A stretch of DNA of 64,000 nucleotides, from assembly GCA_016169945.1 (NCBI GenBank), contig JADLSH010000088.1, positions 372,001-436,000 on the forward strand, given 5' to 3'. Numbering within the stretch: position 1 is the first letter of the stretch; every line of letters starts with the position of its first letter. Below the pieces are notes generated by a model, which was not told the origin of the DNA, ran no database searches, and was given only the letters and a program-made list of their open reading frames with translations. Source of the stretch: Trachythela sp. YZ-2020. Its lineage: Eukaryota > Cnidaria > Anthozoa > Malacalcyonacea > Clavulariidae. The position numbers were made by a program, and so were the translations under genes. Shown here one piece after another: positions 34,005 through 44,567 of the stretch.

Positions 34005-35293
34005 AAGTGTGCAAAAAGATATTGAAATAATATTTCATTGACGATAAGTTCGAGCCCCGAAAGTTCGTTATATGTCACTGCAGTTTAAGACAGACGATTT
34101 ATACTGTGAAGTGTGAAATTTTGGCATTGTCCCAGTTTCAGACAGCGAAATCTTAGATATTCAATTTGGTACTAAATTACCTTGTATAGAATATAAGCAG
34201 ATTTCCCGCCATAAAAAGCGGACTCAGCAAACCACGTTGCAGATTGCCCTGAGGTTGGCAGAGACGACAGCATTTGACGAAATGCATCGCTCAGTTCTTT
34301 TTTACTCTTTTGATACGGCTCAGAATTGATGGCGAAGCATTCTCCATCTAACAACGAGTCTCTTGCAAGGGTTGTCAAAATGCTATCAGGAACTTCATAA
34401 AAATGCGCAGCAACATTAAAACCTTCAGAACAAGATATGCCAACTTTAGTTGTCGGGGCGAGACATTAACTCATTAACAGTGTTCGTCTTGTTAACCCAT
34501 TAGCTGGCAATGCACCCAGATGCGCCCTAGTATTTCACTCTGCCAGACGATTTTGCTTGTCTCTGGTAGGGTATACCGCCAGTTAATGAGTTAATATTGA
34601 TTGGACAACGAATATCAACACAAATTTCAAAGTTGTCCAATCAGGTTTGAGTGTAATTTGAGTTATTCAACGACTGAGATTTGTACGGTATCATTATTGC
34701 AGAGGATATCGATTAATCTCGAAAGAAATATGCATTTAAACGCGAAAAATCGAGGATAGGCTATTTTGGTCTCAATGTTTCCTTCGTTCTCTTGTTATAA
34801 GGAATTCACAGGTGGGCGCGGGCAAAAAGAGCCTGGGCCTCCTGTGCCGAAATCGGAGCACAATTGCAACTTTCTATATTCCATTGTAATATATAGATCA
34901 GTGTGAATGACGTTCTTAGCCGCCCGTGTTCAAAATCTCAGCGGATTTCATAATCATTTGGATTATGCTCTAGCGCGCAGTGTTGCCAGCCATGGGGTTT
35001 TTCCGCTAGATCTGGGGTTTTTGACAATTTTCTGGGGTTCTGGGGTTTTGTTTCAAAAGTCTGGGGTAATTTTGCCCGAAAACGCAAGTGAAATTCCTGG
35101 TTTCGAAAACGCACACGACTTTGTTTAAAACCTGTCTAAATATGGATATCCTTACCGAATAAGGTCACGAAAACAATCTCTTTAGAGCAAATTAGGAATA
35201 TAATTATAGTAAACCAACTAAAGGCCCGCAATTTCAACATCCAAGTTAGGCAGGCAGGCTAAGTATTAGTTCAGCACGTGCTCTACATGCACC
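34005..35293. other. No recognised gene; possible small MITE at 34465-34595
   Basis: Bases 34465-34595 are bounded by attaactcattaac and gttaatgagttaat, a 13-14-bp inverted repeat. A minus-strand frame (34378-34172) and a plus-strand frame (34907-35128) are open but have no recognisable features. The segment around 34990-35070 repeats 'ctggggtt' words. Confidence 0.4.
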
Positions 35294-36457
35294 GTGGTGC
35301 ACGTGGACATTATTTGCACATGTTTTCGTCGCAAATATCGCAATGCATGTGCAATGTGCATGGGTGGCAAAGTACAAAGGGCACAAAATATATTATCAAT
35401 TCATCAATCGCCATGTCACAGAGTAATCACATACAGAGATATATCTTCGCGGAAAATAACTGCAGATGGACAAACTCCAGATGAAATGATTGAGAAATTT
35501 TATGCAATGATATGGCCAATATTTGAAAAATGTTTTCCATTAATGAAAGTAAGAACTTCTTCACGTGACCCACTGTTTATGTCTCCTCTCGTAAAATATC
35601 TGTTGAAACAAAGAAAAAGGGCTATCCGGACTCAAAATACAGAATCTAATGTAAGGTTGCAGGAGAAGATCAATAAATTAATTCGAGACAATCAACTGCG
35701 TGCTGTTAAACACGAGATGAATAGCCATAAAGCTGGAACAAAACGATGGTGGTCGAATGTAAATAATATTACGTCGAGGAAAAGTCGGAAAGTATCTGTC
35801 AGTGCTCTCATTGATCCCAACGAAATAAATGTATATTTCCAAGGCATAAACACTGACCCTAATTATATAACCCTGGAGCTTTTGCAAATCTCAGTAGGCA
35901 CAAGAATTCCATTTTTGTGCACTAACACCGTCCATGAACTATTACGGAGCCAAAAACGTTCCTCATCTGGCCCTGACGATCTCCCACACTGGTTCTGGAA
36001 AGTAGATGCTATAGAGTTGGCACCTGTCATCACAGAAATCTTTAATACGTCACTGAGAGTTGGCAAGGTGCCTAAAATGTGGAAGCTTGCTAATGTTTTA
36101 CCACGGCCCAAAGAAGCTCCCCTGAATTCATGTAATCAACTAAGGCCAATCTCATTAACGGATATTATCATGAGGTTATTTGAGAGAGGTGTGTATAAAA
36201 CTGAATTAGCGCCTGTCATAGAGCATGCTATCGGTTCTGATCAGTTTGCATATAAAAAGGGACACAATTCAACTATGGCCTTGATCAAATGTCAACATGC
36301 ATGGCTAAAGTGGTTAGACAGTGATGCTAATTATGTAAGAGTACTCTCGTTTGATTTCAGCAAAGCATTTGATAATGTGCCCCATGACATTTTAAGAGGA
36401 GAATCTTTTCTGTGTCACGTAAGCTGCGCGCAAAGCTATGACGTCATTTATCAATAA
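35294..36457 (+). pseudogene. LINE reverse transcriptase fragment, 3' truncated
   Basis: One uninterrupted frame of 387 codons. After an unrelated start (to ~35440), it shows the linker and fingers of a non-LTR RT: SPLVKYLLKQRKRAIR, KRWWSNVNNIT, SSSGPDDLPHWFW, GKVPKMWKLANVLP, NQLRPISLTDIIMRLFE, DQFAYKKGHNSTMALI and LSFDFSKAFDNVPHDIL. Similarity stops at about 36393, just after the first catalytic block, so the second block (xADD) and everything 3' are missing. The motif set differs from the other two LINEs in the window. Loss of the 3' side is the reverse of ordinary 5' truncation and implies a deletion or a later break. Confidence 0.8.
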
Positions 36458-37024
36458 AAGTAATGTATAAAACTAAATTGCACAAATATGGCGGCTGTCC
36501 AAGAACGAACGAACGATGTTCGTTTTGTTCGATCAACACCATAAAATAAAGAGATACAGGGAACTTTATGGACACAAATGACATTGAATTAAACGTCCAA
36601 TGGGTGTTTTATCAATATATTTATAATCAATGGAGAAAGGCGAATAATGATGGTGGCGAAGTGAAATTTATACGATGTTTTTATATACAAGATGTAAACA
36701 AGATGAATATTTGTCTCAGATCGAGTTGAGACCGTTTGATTCAACTTGCTGTAAGAAATTTTCCGTTAACTCTTATTCATATATGAAGTATTGAAGACCA
36801 TCGAAGGTAAGATATAACTTACAGTATTTACTATCAATAGTGTCAACTATAGTAAACCAACTGCCAAAGTGTTCAGGACAACACATATCACATACTTATA
36901 GGCCTGCATGTATTAAACAGTATTGTTCCCTGAGAATCTTTAGTTTCTAAATAACTGGTACATTGCTGTTGAAACATTAAGTTCCGTATGATTAAGCAGT
37001 CAGCCAAAAATATAGATAAAACAT
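36396..37024. other. No recognised gene
   Basis: Includes aagaacgaacgaacgatgttcgttttgttcg near 36501-36531, a short hairpin, immediately after an atggcggctg context. No coding support beyond about 20 codons. Confidence 0.35.
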
Positions 37025-37790
37025 AAAACAGTGGCTTGCTCCTTGCAACATTTGCCTTCTATATTCCCTTTTTTCCTGTGCTTGGATGTATTTCTCAATC
37101 TTAAAATGCATTTAGAAATTGTGCGGACTTTATAAACTGCATCCAATTCAAATTTGAGGAGATTTGGGAGTGAACATCGAAAAGAAAATTACTCTGAATG
37201 CAAGCCATGTTGCACTGATTACTGTAATATGGTGCAAAATTTGCCTTTTATGCCCCCTTGTATTGATTTTCCTGTGTTTGGATGTATTTCTCAATCTTAA
37301 AATGCATCTAAAAATTGTACTGACTTTATAAACTGCATCCAATTCAAATTTGAGGAGATTTGGGAGTGAACGCCGAAGAGAAATTTAACTCTGTTAAATG
37401 CAAGCCATGTTGCACTGATTACTGTAATATGGTGCAAAATTTGCCTTTTATACCCTCTTGTATTGATTTCCTGTGCTTGGATGTGTTTCTCAATCTTAAA
37501 ATGCATTTAAAATTCTGCTGACTTTATAAACTGCATCCAATTCAAATTTGAAGAGATTTGGGAGTGAACGCCGAAAAGAAAATTAACTCTGTTAAATGCA
37601 AGCCATGTTGCACTGATTACTGTAATATGGTGCTTTTACTATATTATTTTTCTCTTCAAATTACCTGAGTGTCCTGTTTGACTCTGCAAAGCATAGCAAA
37701 ATTTGAATTGACTTGGAAGTGAGCATGAAAAAGAGAATCTCATTTGAACCCAAGCAATCTTTCATTGATTACCGTAACTACGGTAAGAAA
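37025..37790 (+). repeat. Tandem array, ~196-bp unit, ~3.5 copies
   Basis: ctttataaactgcatccaat recurs at 37128, 37324 and 37522 (spacings 196 and 198). Each is followed by gagatttgggagtgaac and gcaagccatgttgcactgattactgtaatatgg. A partial unit precedes the first and a more diverged one follows (37640-37790). Non-coding; open minus-strand frames in it are repeat by-products. Confidence 0.9.
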
Positions 37791-37849
37791 ACAGTTTCTA
37801 CTCTCTTATGCTTCATTATAATGATTTTATTGAGTACATTTTTTCTCAT

Positions 37850-39660
37850 TCATAAAATTTCTTTGAAGACATGCGCCTGATTTAGTTTTTGTTTTTTGTT
37901 CTGTTTTTGTTTCGCACCGTCTCTTTTCCTTTTCCGATAATTGCTCCAATAACTTGCAATTTGGTTTTCTGTTAAAACGAAGCGTTGTCCCAATTCCTCT
38001 GACATCAACCTCTTGCAGGATGAAGTGGTGTACCGCTTTTTCTTGTCGTGTTCTCCTATGTCAAAGCATTTTTCCATTAATTTCTTCTGTTGTTCTGTAA
38101 ATTTTACGTTTTTCCTTGGATGTGTGATCTTTCTAGCACTACCTTTGACATGATTTTCCCCCAACTCTCTAGTATTTTCAACTTCTCATCTGTGCCAACC
38201 TTTTGTGTTTTTCTTTTGATCTCCAAGTTACAGGTACTTCCTGCAATGGCAGTAGCATGTGTTTTCAGTGCAACTTCAATTGCATCATGTTTCTTTCTGG
38301 GCTGATCTGTCCTCTTGCATCTTTTGCACCCAGTGTGTCGAGCTAACGATCCCTTCCGCAAGACGAACTTTGAGCACACGCGCTATTTTCTTTCGGTGTA
38401 TAGTGATTCTTCGTCAATAAATGGTGTTGTAGTTTCTGTTTTGGGTTTACGTTTTTTCTTCGGCTTAACTTGAAATCGAAGGACTTTTGTTTGGGATTCT
38501 TCTATGTCAAACTTTGACGTCACTCCAGTTCATGTACGTATCGCGCACAGGTATGATGGCCATAACTTTAGCAGCCTCTCCTTTTTTAGTAGTTTGCTTT
38601 TTGGTAGATTTGTTTGTTCCTTTACATCAATCTGTACACAAACTTTGTTTTTGTAGTGATAAATAAACTGGCTATAACCAGTTATTCCTGCCCACGTTTT
38701 AGCGCTTGGTGGCTCTAATGTACGATCAATCTGTATTTCAGAAACATGGGTGCCTTTCAAGTGATAATTTGTTCCATTGGTTATATCTTCACTGACTTGA
38801 ATATCATTCCCCCTCTTCATCCAGGCCTTTAATACAAATTTGAAAGTTGCAAAATGAGCGTATAATGCTGTCTTCCCTTTCTGTGCTTCGAAGAATGAGT
38901 ATTTTTCTACCTCCACCGGACAGATTTCGGGCATACGCATCAACCATAGTAAAAGTGAGGTATTGTGGTAGTGAGGTCCATTATCATACCATATCGATAA
39001 TACGTTAATTTCGGGGTGACGAGCTTGAAAATTCTTGAAAGACGCTTCCAATGCACTAGCACTAAAAAACCAGTTCTGCGTACAGTCCCCATTAGAGAAC
39101 AAGTCATGGATTTCAATCTGAATTTCTGAAGATGTATCGAGCTCCTACTTCATCGCAGATGTTGCATAGTCCCGCCATTTCCACCATTTCTTTAATTTAA
39201 AATTACCAGCATTTAGTCCTGCCAAGAATTTGGTTTCACTTATCGGCTTGGTGCCTTGCCTGGAGCATTCTTCTTTATATTTCTCGTAAAGGTGGTGTGT
39301 GCCGTCCTTCAGCCAAAGAACAGGTTGTTTACCTCCACCAATCAAATCCGAAATCAATGATGATTTTTTACCGTCACACGAAGCCATTCTGTGAGAAGAA
39401 GGTTCTGTATTATCTGGGTGGTGGATAAAATTTAGGAGAAACACAATATCGTCAAATGGAACTTTGTATTTAGTCACAAACTTATTGCTCTTTGGTGGTG
39501 TTACCCCAGGTCCATACTCAGTTGCTTGTCTACGCGCTTGCATGATTTGATAGTCATTGCAGCTGAATTCTGGTCTTGCCAGCAGGTCCACAGGGCTCTT
39601 TTTCATAGGCTCTTGCAATACCTTCGACGACTTCGAACAACTTGTTGTCTGGTTTGTTGC
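37850..39660 (-). pseudogene. Zinc-finger/DDE-like transposon protein, two stops and a frameshift
   Basis: From about 39660 down to 38104 a single frame runs with only stops at 39145 (TAG), 38530 (TGA) and near 38395 (TAG). It then shifts at a G5 run near 38155 into the frame ending at 37850. In order: an N-terminal region with FLLNFIHHPDN; VLSIWYDNGPHYHNTSLLLW, which resembles the second acidic motif of RNase-H-fold transposases; YSFFEAQKGKTALYAHFA, a conserved helix of the same family; GTHVSEIQIDR; a Cys/His finger (CSKFVLRKGSLARHTGC); and a C-terminal FTEQQKKLMEKCFDIGE. I recall this architecture from uncharacterised invertebrate proteins with a terminal finger; its superfamily is not known to me. 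No TIRs were found around it. Confidence 0.55.
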
Positions 39661-40717
39661 TTATTGGTATTTTTTCGCAAGCATCCTCAAATAGTTCCTG
39701 TCCTTCTCCTTTCGATATTTGGAGCTCCCCTATATTTTCATATGCTCACAATATATACGTTGACTAATTCGGGGTCGAAATCACATAGCCAAATGCATCC
39801 TAAACGGGAGAGGTAGGCATATTTATCATGAAAATGCCATGCTAGATTTTTTCAAAAATGCTTAACACATACAATTTCAAAACCTAAGTTTGGTTCCCAG
39901 CTGTAACCTCCGCCGTTGCCATCGTTAAAAAGACACCAATGTTTAACCCTTCGGTTCTTTGAAAGGTTATGGCAGATCGACTTTCGTAGGACTTTACATG
40001 ATGTCCTCAATCAGTCATAGCTTTGAAGTGGAACCGTAATTACATAAAATATATAGCACGAAAACAATTTGCTTTCACGCCATTATAACGCCTCTCCCGC
40101 CTAAATATTACCGACTTGTACTTGGTGTAAATTGAAATAAAATCGCTAGGGAGGGGTAGGTGGGTACTCATTTGGAGGAAAAAACCTTTTCGTAAATGCT
40201 CCAATGCTCGCGATTTTCCAATAACATAACGTTGCTATGGTGGTTGCTACGGGGCAAAATTTCAAACAACCTGCTATTTTCCCCTATTATCCATTTTACG
40301 CCAAACAAAACACCAGAAAACGAAAAAGGGATCATTAATGATGCATAATATGTCTAATTTCAAAATATGTTTTTCTTTTAAAATTTGGTATAGGACCACC
40401 TTAAGAATGTATATAGACTGTTGAGTAAAATCTTACTGTAGTTGGGAAAAAGTGTATATATTATATTATTTAGTGATCGTATTTTTACTTGACATATACT
40501 GGTATTTCATTAGTTCAGTCACCGCTAGTGAGATAAAAACCGTCCTTATTTATGGATGGGGGGGGGGGCTCGGTAAAAATTGGGGCGGGGGGGGGGCATA
40601 GGTATAAATAAATAGCTAAAGGGGAGAATATTAAGGGTAATTGAAAAGGGGGGGAAGTCAAAATTTGGGATGCGTTTAAATTAAAAAAATTGAAGTAATT
40701 TGATTACACTAAAGCTG
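39661..40717. other. No gene; G-rich tracts at 40558-40660
   Basis: The plus strand carries G11, G4, G10, GGGG and G8 runs within ~100 bp, enough for G-quadruplex formation. No open frame, TIR or repeat seen in the rest. Confidence 0.45.
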
Positions 40718-40722
40718 GTTTC
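40718..40722 (+). repeat. Gypsy target site duplication GTTTC, left
   Basis: GTTTC precedes the left LTR and recurs at 59345-59349 directly after the right LTR. A 5-bp duplication is standard for Ty3/gypsy integrases. Confidence 0.85.
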
Positions 40723-40958
40723 TGTTATAAACTCGAATATACCTCGTACGTTTCACAAATTGTATTTAATAAAAGTGTTCTGTCGACTACATACAGTTTC
40801 ATATTTTTGCACGAGTTTATATAGCATATATGTTTTGGGGGTGTTCTACTTGATTAAAATAACAAAGAAATTTAATGCAAATTCGCTTAATGAGTTTTTT
40901 AGTAATTAAGTTCTACCTAGTATTGTCATATGTATAAGTCAATAATGTTCTCACAACA
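40723..40958 (-). repeat. Gypsy 3' LTR, 236 bp (short form)
   Basis: Shares both ends and about 60-90 bp at each side with the 758-bp LTR at 58587-59344, but lacks the central ~500 bp of that copy. LTRs are identical when they insert, so one of the two has gained or lost this block since. Confidence 0.85.
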
Positions 40959-41236
40959 TCTCATTTTTCATCAACTTTGGAATCGATCAGGCGGATAAAC
41001 GTCACGACTTCGGCGCGTCACATAAATCGGTTGTCTGCGGTCCTTAGTACTGCTACTGTGTGGATTCATCGGCTGATCGATCTGCTTCGTCACGATCGAT
41101 CTGATCCAACATGACGTCTCGCGTATTCTGATGAATTCTTCTTTCGTTGAGTATGTTCTCTTCAGACGTTTTTTTCTCTTCGTTCTCGTCTCTCGAACCG
41201 CGATTTCACTTGTACAATCTTGAAATGCGGCTTATC

Positions 41237-42262
41237 TCACACGAAAACTTTCCCATCATCAATTCGGGCTGTCACGCCGTTTCTACGTATCTTGGTTACT
41301 CTGCCAGGAATTGGGCTAAGTGGATCTGTTCGCTTGTTCTTCATGAGAATCCTGTCTCCAACAGCAATTCTGGATTTTTTCACGTTCCTGCGCTTATCGT
41401 GATATCTTTTAGACTTCAGCTTATACAAAGCATAATTCTTTCGGACTTCAGGGTCATTTTCACGTTCGGGTGTTTCTGAGATCTCTGGCAACACTCCAAG
41501 TCGCATCTTTCTTCCAAACATGAGCTCGTATGGACTTTTCCCTGTAGCAGGATGCGGTGTAGCACGGTAAGCATTTCACATTCCTTCGGTTAGAGTACGA
41601 TATTTCTTTCTCTCCTCTTTTGCAATTCTCTCTATCTTCTTCAGGTTCTACATGAATTTCTCCGCTTCACCATTTCCTCTCGGATGTCTGGGTTTCACGG
41701 GTTTGTGAATGAATCCTTTCTCGCGAGCATATGTACTAAATTCATGTCCATTAAATGGGGATCCTCGATCTGATTTCAGCTCCTTCACTGTTCCAAATGT
41801 TGAAAACCACGAATCTAGGATTGATTTCACACACGAAAACGATGGTGATCTGCAGTAGCTCACAACAGGATAACGGCTGTAAAGATCATATCCCACCAGG
41901 GCGTAAGTTCCACCCTAAAACTGTCCCTTGAAATCTACAGGGATTGTACGCCAAGGACCTGGTGGCGATGGTGTTGATTGAAGAGGCTCGTCGTAGGTGC
42001 GATCATGAGTGACTTGACAGTTCTGGCAATTCTGTACAGTCTCCTTGCACAGTTTGGCAATTCCGGAAAACCAAATCTTTTCTTGAAGAATATTTAACGT
42101 GCGGGTCTCTCCTGAGTGCCCAATCTTGTGTGCTCTCTGAACAAATCTTCTTCGACTGCTCACGGGGGGAATAACTTTGTCCATATATGGGATGATTTCT
42201 TCAAAAACAGATAGGTTGGACGCTGCTCCGAGGAATCTTGCAATTTCTTGGATCTTTTCCAT
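41237..42262 (-). pseudogene. Gypsy integrase, frameshifted
   Basis: Starts near MEKIQEIARFLG (42262). The zinc-binding H2C2 module (AHKIGHSGETRT ... QNCQNC) comes first. The catalytic core follows with the acidic residues in PVDFKGQF, LKSDRGSPFNG and RGNGEAEKFM (D, D, E), and then a C-terminal domain (VGDRILMKNKRT, KIRRNGVTARID). Breaks near 41910, 41640 and 41525 divide it into three frames. Function when intact: inserts reverse-transcribed element DNA into the host genome. It ends ~280 bp before the 3' LTR. Upstream of 42262 the sequence is no longer clearly gypsy, so the hAT insertion border is close by. Confidence 0.88.
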
Positions 42263-42848
42263 GTTTTTTTTTCCCGAGGTTATTTTGTATCACTCGTAGC
42301 CGGGGGGGCAGGGGGGGCCATGACCTCCCATATCGTTCAGACCCGTCGGAAAATTGGACATTTGTTATGTTGTCGGAATCTTCGTGGTCAAGCAAACCTG
42401 CATATACGAGTGGGAATTTTACTTTTCTTCGTTGTTTGACGATGCAAAACATGTTTGAATAAACAAATATATAGATGAAATATCGGAAGTCGGACTCAGT
42501 TTACCTTTTCCCAATATAAGTTTATAGAATAGTCAATATTTAAGAGTTATATGCTTTATACGATTCCACACATATTACATTAGAATGGATTGCCGGGCTT
42601 TGCGCCCCCCTTGCCTTTGCTCGCACTAGGCAATAACAAACAACACGTGAATGTTATATTGTTATTGATATGTAATGCCATTATGCCAAATCATCCAAAA
42701 CGTCGGAAAGTTGAATGTCTCCTTTGTAAGACAACATTTGACAGCGATTATCGCACACTCCATAACAGAAAGTATCACGCTGATCTGTTAAAGAAACACC
42801 AGCACATTCCCTACAAGCATGCTGGGGCTCCTTCAAATCCTTTTCAGG

Positions 42849-44567
42849 TCAGTTCGTGAAGTTAGTTATATAAACTGAATAATTTTCAGTTTGGACGTAG
42901 ATGTACGAAGATACTGACAATTTATAACAGTCCGAGGTGAACTATGCCGACGATAAATTGTTTACGATTTACGTCGATTAAAGCCCGACAGCTCGTGTAG
43001 GAACTTTCGAATCGTCGCGAATAAATTACAATATGTGTTTACGACAATAAATACCTGTTTAGTTTTAATTCAAACAGAGCCCATCAGCCCATGCAGTTAT
43101 GTTTATAAAAGTTTAGCTACATTCATAACTGTGGCAATGACTAATGGCAATGTGTATACCTATTAATAAAAAACGGACAAAAACAATTTGACAATTATTT
43201 GTTTTTATTATGTTTGCTCAAAATACATGCAGATGGTATTTTAGGGACAAAGATAAAGCATGTATACGGACAGACGGATGAGTGGCGGACGGACGGGTGA
43301 AGGAGTTGCGGACCGACAGGCGGATGAAAGTCGTCCGCGTTTTATCCTTCCCGGTATTATAGTTGTATAATACTATAGTATCAACAGATATTACGTCACT
43401 TTAAGCATTCACTTATTAATATTATTAATATTATCACAAGTTGTTTGACTAGAGCTGATAGCGAAAATGAACTCAATCTGCTTTTCCGCTGGGAATAGTC
43501 ATTCCGTATTTGCCCCATTCCTACAATAAAATTTTACTATGAGTTCTTATCCCCGAGCCGGGCGATAGCCCAGGCGAGGGTACTAATTGCGCTCGGTTAT
43601 TTATCACACCCGGAAAAAAGGAAATCCAAGGGAGATCTAAAGTTCATTAATAATCGCGGGCGCGTGGTTAAAGGTTAATTGGTGGGTGATCATCTCACTG
43701 ATCTCAAAAGTATGGCAGATTGTCAGGAGTGGAGTGAGGGAGATTATGAAAAAACTTGAGAAAGTATGAATTAAATGTCGCTTTTGGAACTTTATTGGAA
43801 GAGCTGTGTCTGTGGGACGGATCTTATCCCTTTAACTTTAGCAAAAAAGATAAGAAGAGTCCAACCGACAACTTAACGAAAAAAAATAAAATATATATAA
43901 GTTTGTTATATTATTAAAACAATAAAAGTGTAGATGTATTTTTGTTCTAAAAACTCCTGCAGGGCCGTGGGTTCAATTCCTGCCAGACGACCTAGTGTTG
44001 CATTTTTCGCAACCGTTCCTGGTTAGGTCTTAAATTGTGTATATATCTACTCACTTGCATTATCCACCAAACCCAGTATTCTGCTTTATATATATAGTTT
44101 TTCATTTATTTACGGTTATTTTACATGATGAAAAAGGTCTAAATTAAAAGGAGAACGAACTCATTTTTACGCTTATATCTTAAACTGATTTCAATTCAAA
44201 AAGAAAATCTTTATCGGTAAAATGCAGTTTAGTTTTGTGAACATTTCGGAACGTTATATTTGAACGGAATGTTCAATTTTACATTAGTTTAAAGCTCATA
44301 TAACGAATAATAACACACCTACATCGTAAATTCGGGAATTCTATAGCTAAAACCACTATTTTTTAATTATTTTTGACCGATTTGTTTCCTATTTTGTACG
44401 CTAAAAAATTGCATTATTTTGTGTCAGTGTTGCTATGACTACAGTGCTTCCACTACTTAAGAAATATTTCCGTTGCGTATCTTTCAAGAAACCATGTATA
44501 TATATTTCCCGGTTTCCTTACAGTTTTCCTTTCATGCTATTAGAATATTGTTTTCCTTCAAACTCAT
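42849..44567. other. hAT first intron and intronic insertions
   Basis: AT-rich; includes the 'ccccgagccgg' repeat fragment at 43549-43613, SINE copy B at 43969-44076, and no coding segment I can support. The acceptor for the next exon is not certain. Confidence 0.45.
43969..44076 (+). mobile_element. tRNA-derived SINE, copy B (5' truncated)
   Basis: Starts inside the tRNA head (gcagggccgtgggttcaattcc). It carries the same body as 8783-8940 with gtgttgcatttttcgcaac, ttaggtcttaaat and atatctactcactt, and ends at the same ccaccaaaccca. By eye it differs at roughly 10% of positions. It is on the opposite strand to copy A. Confidence 0.8.

Noticed and set aside
37025..37790. CRISPR-like array
   Set aside because: Units are ~196 bp, contiguous and without spacers, in a eukaryotic context.
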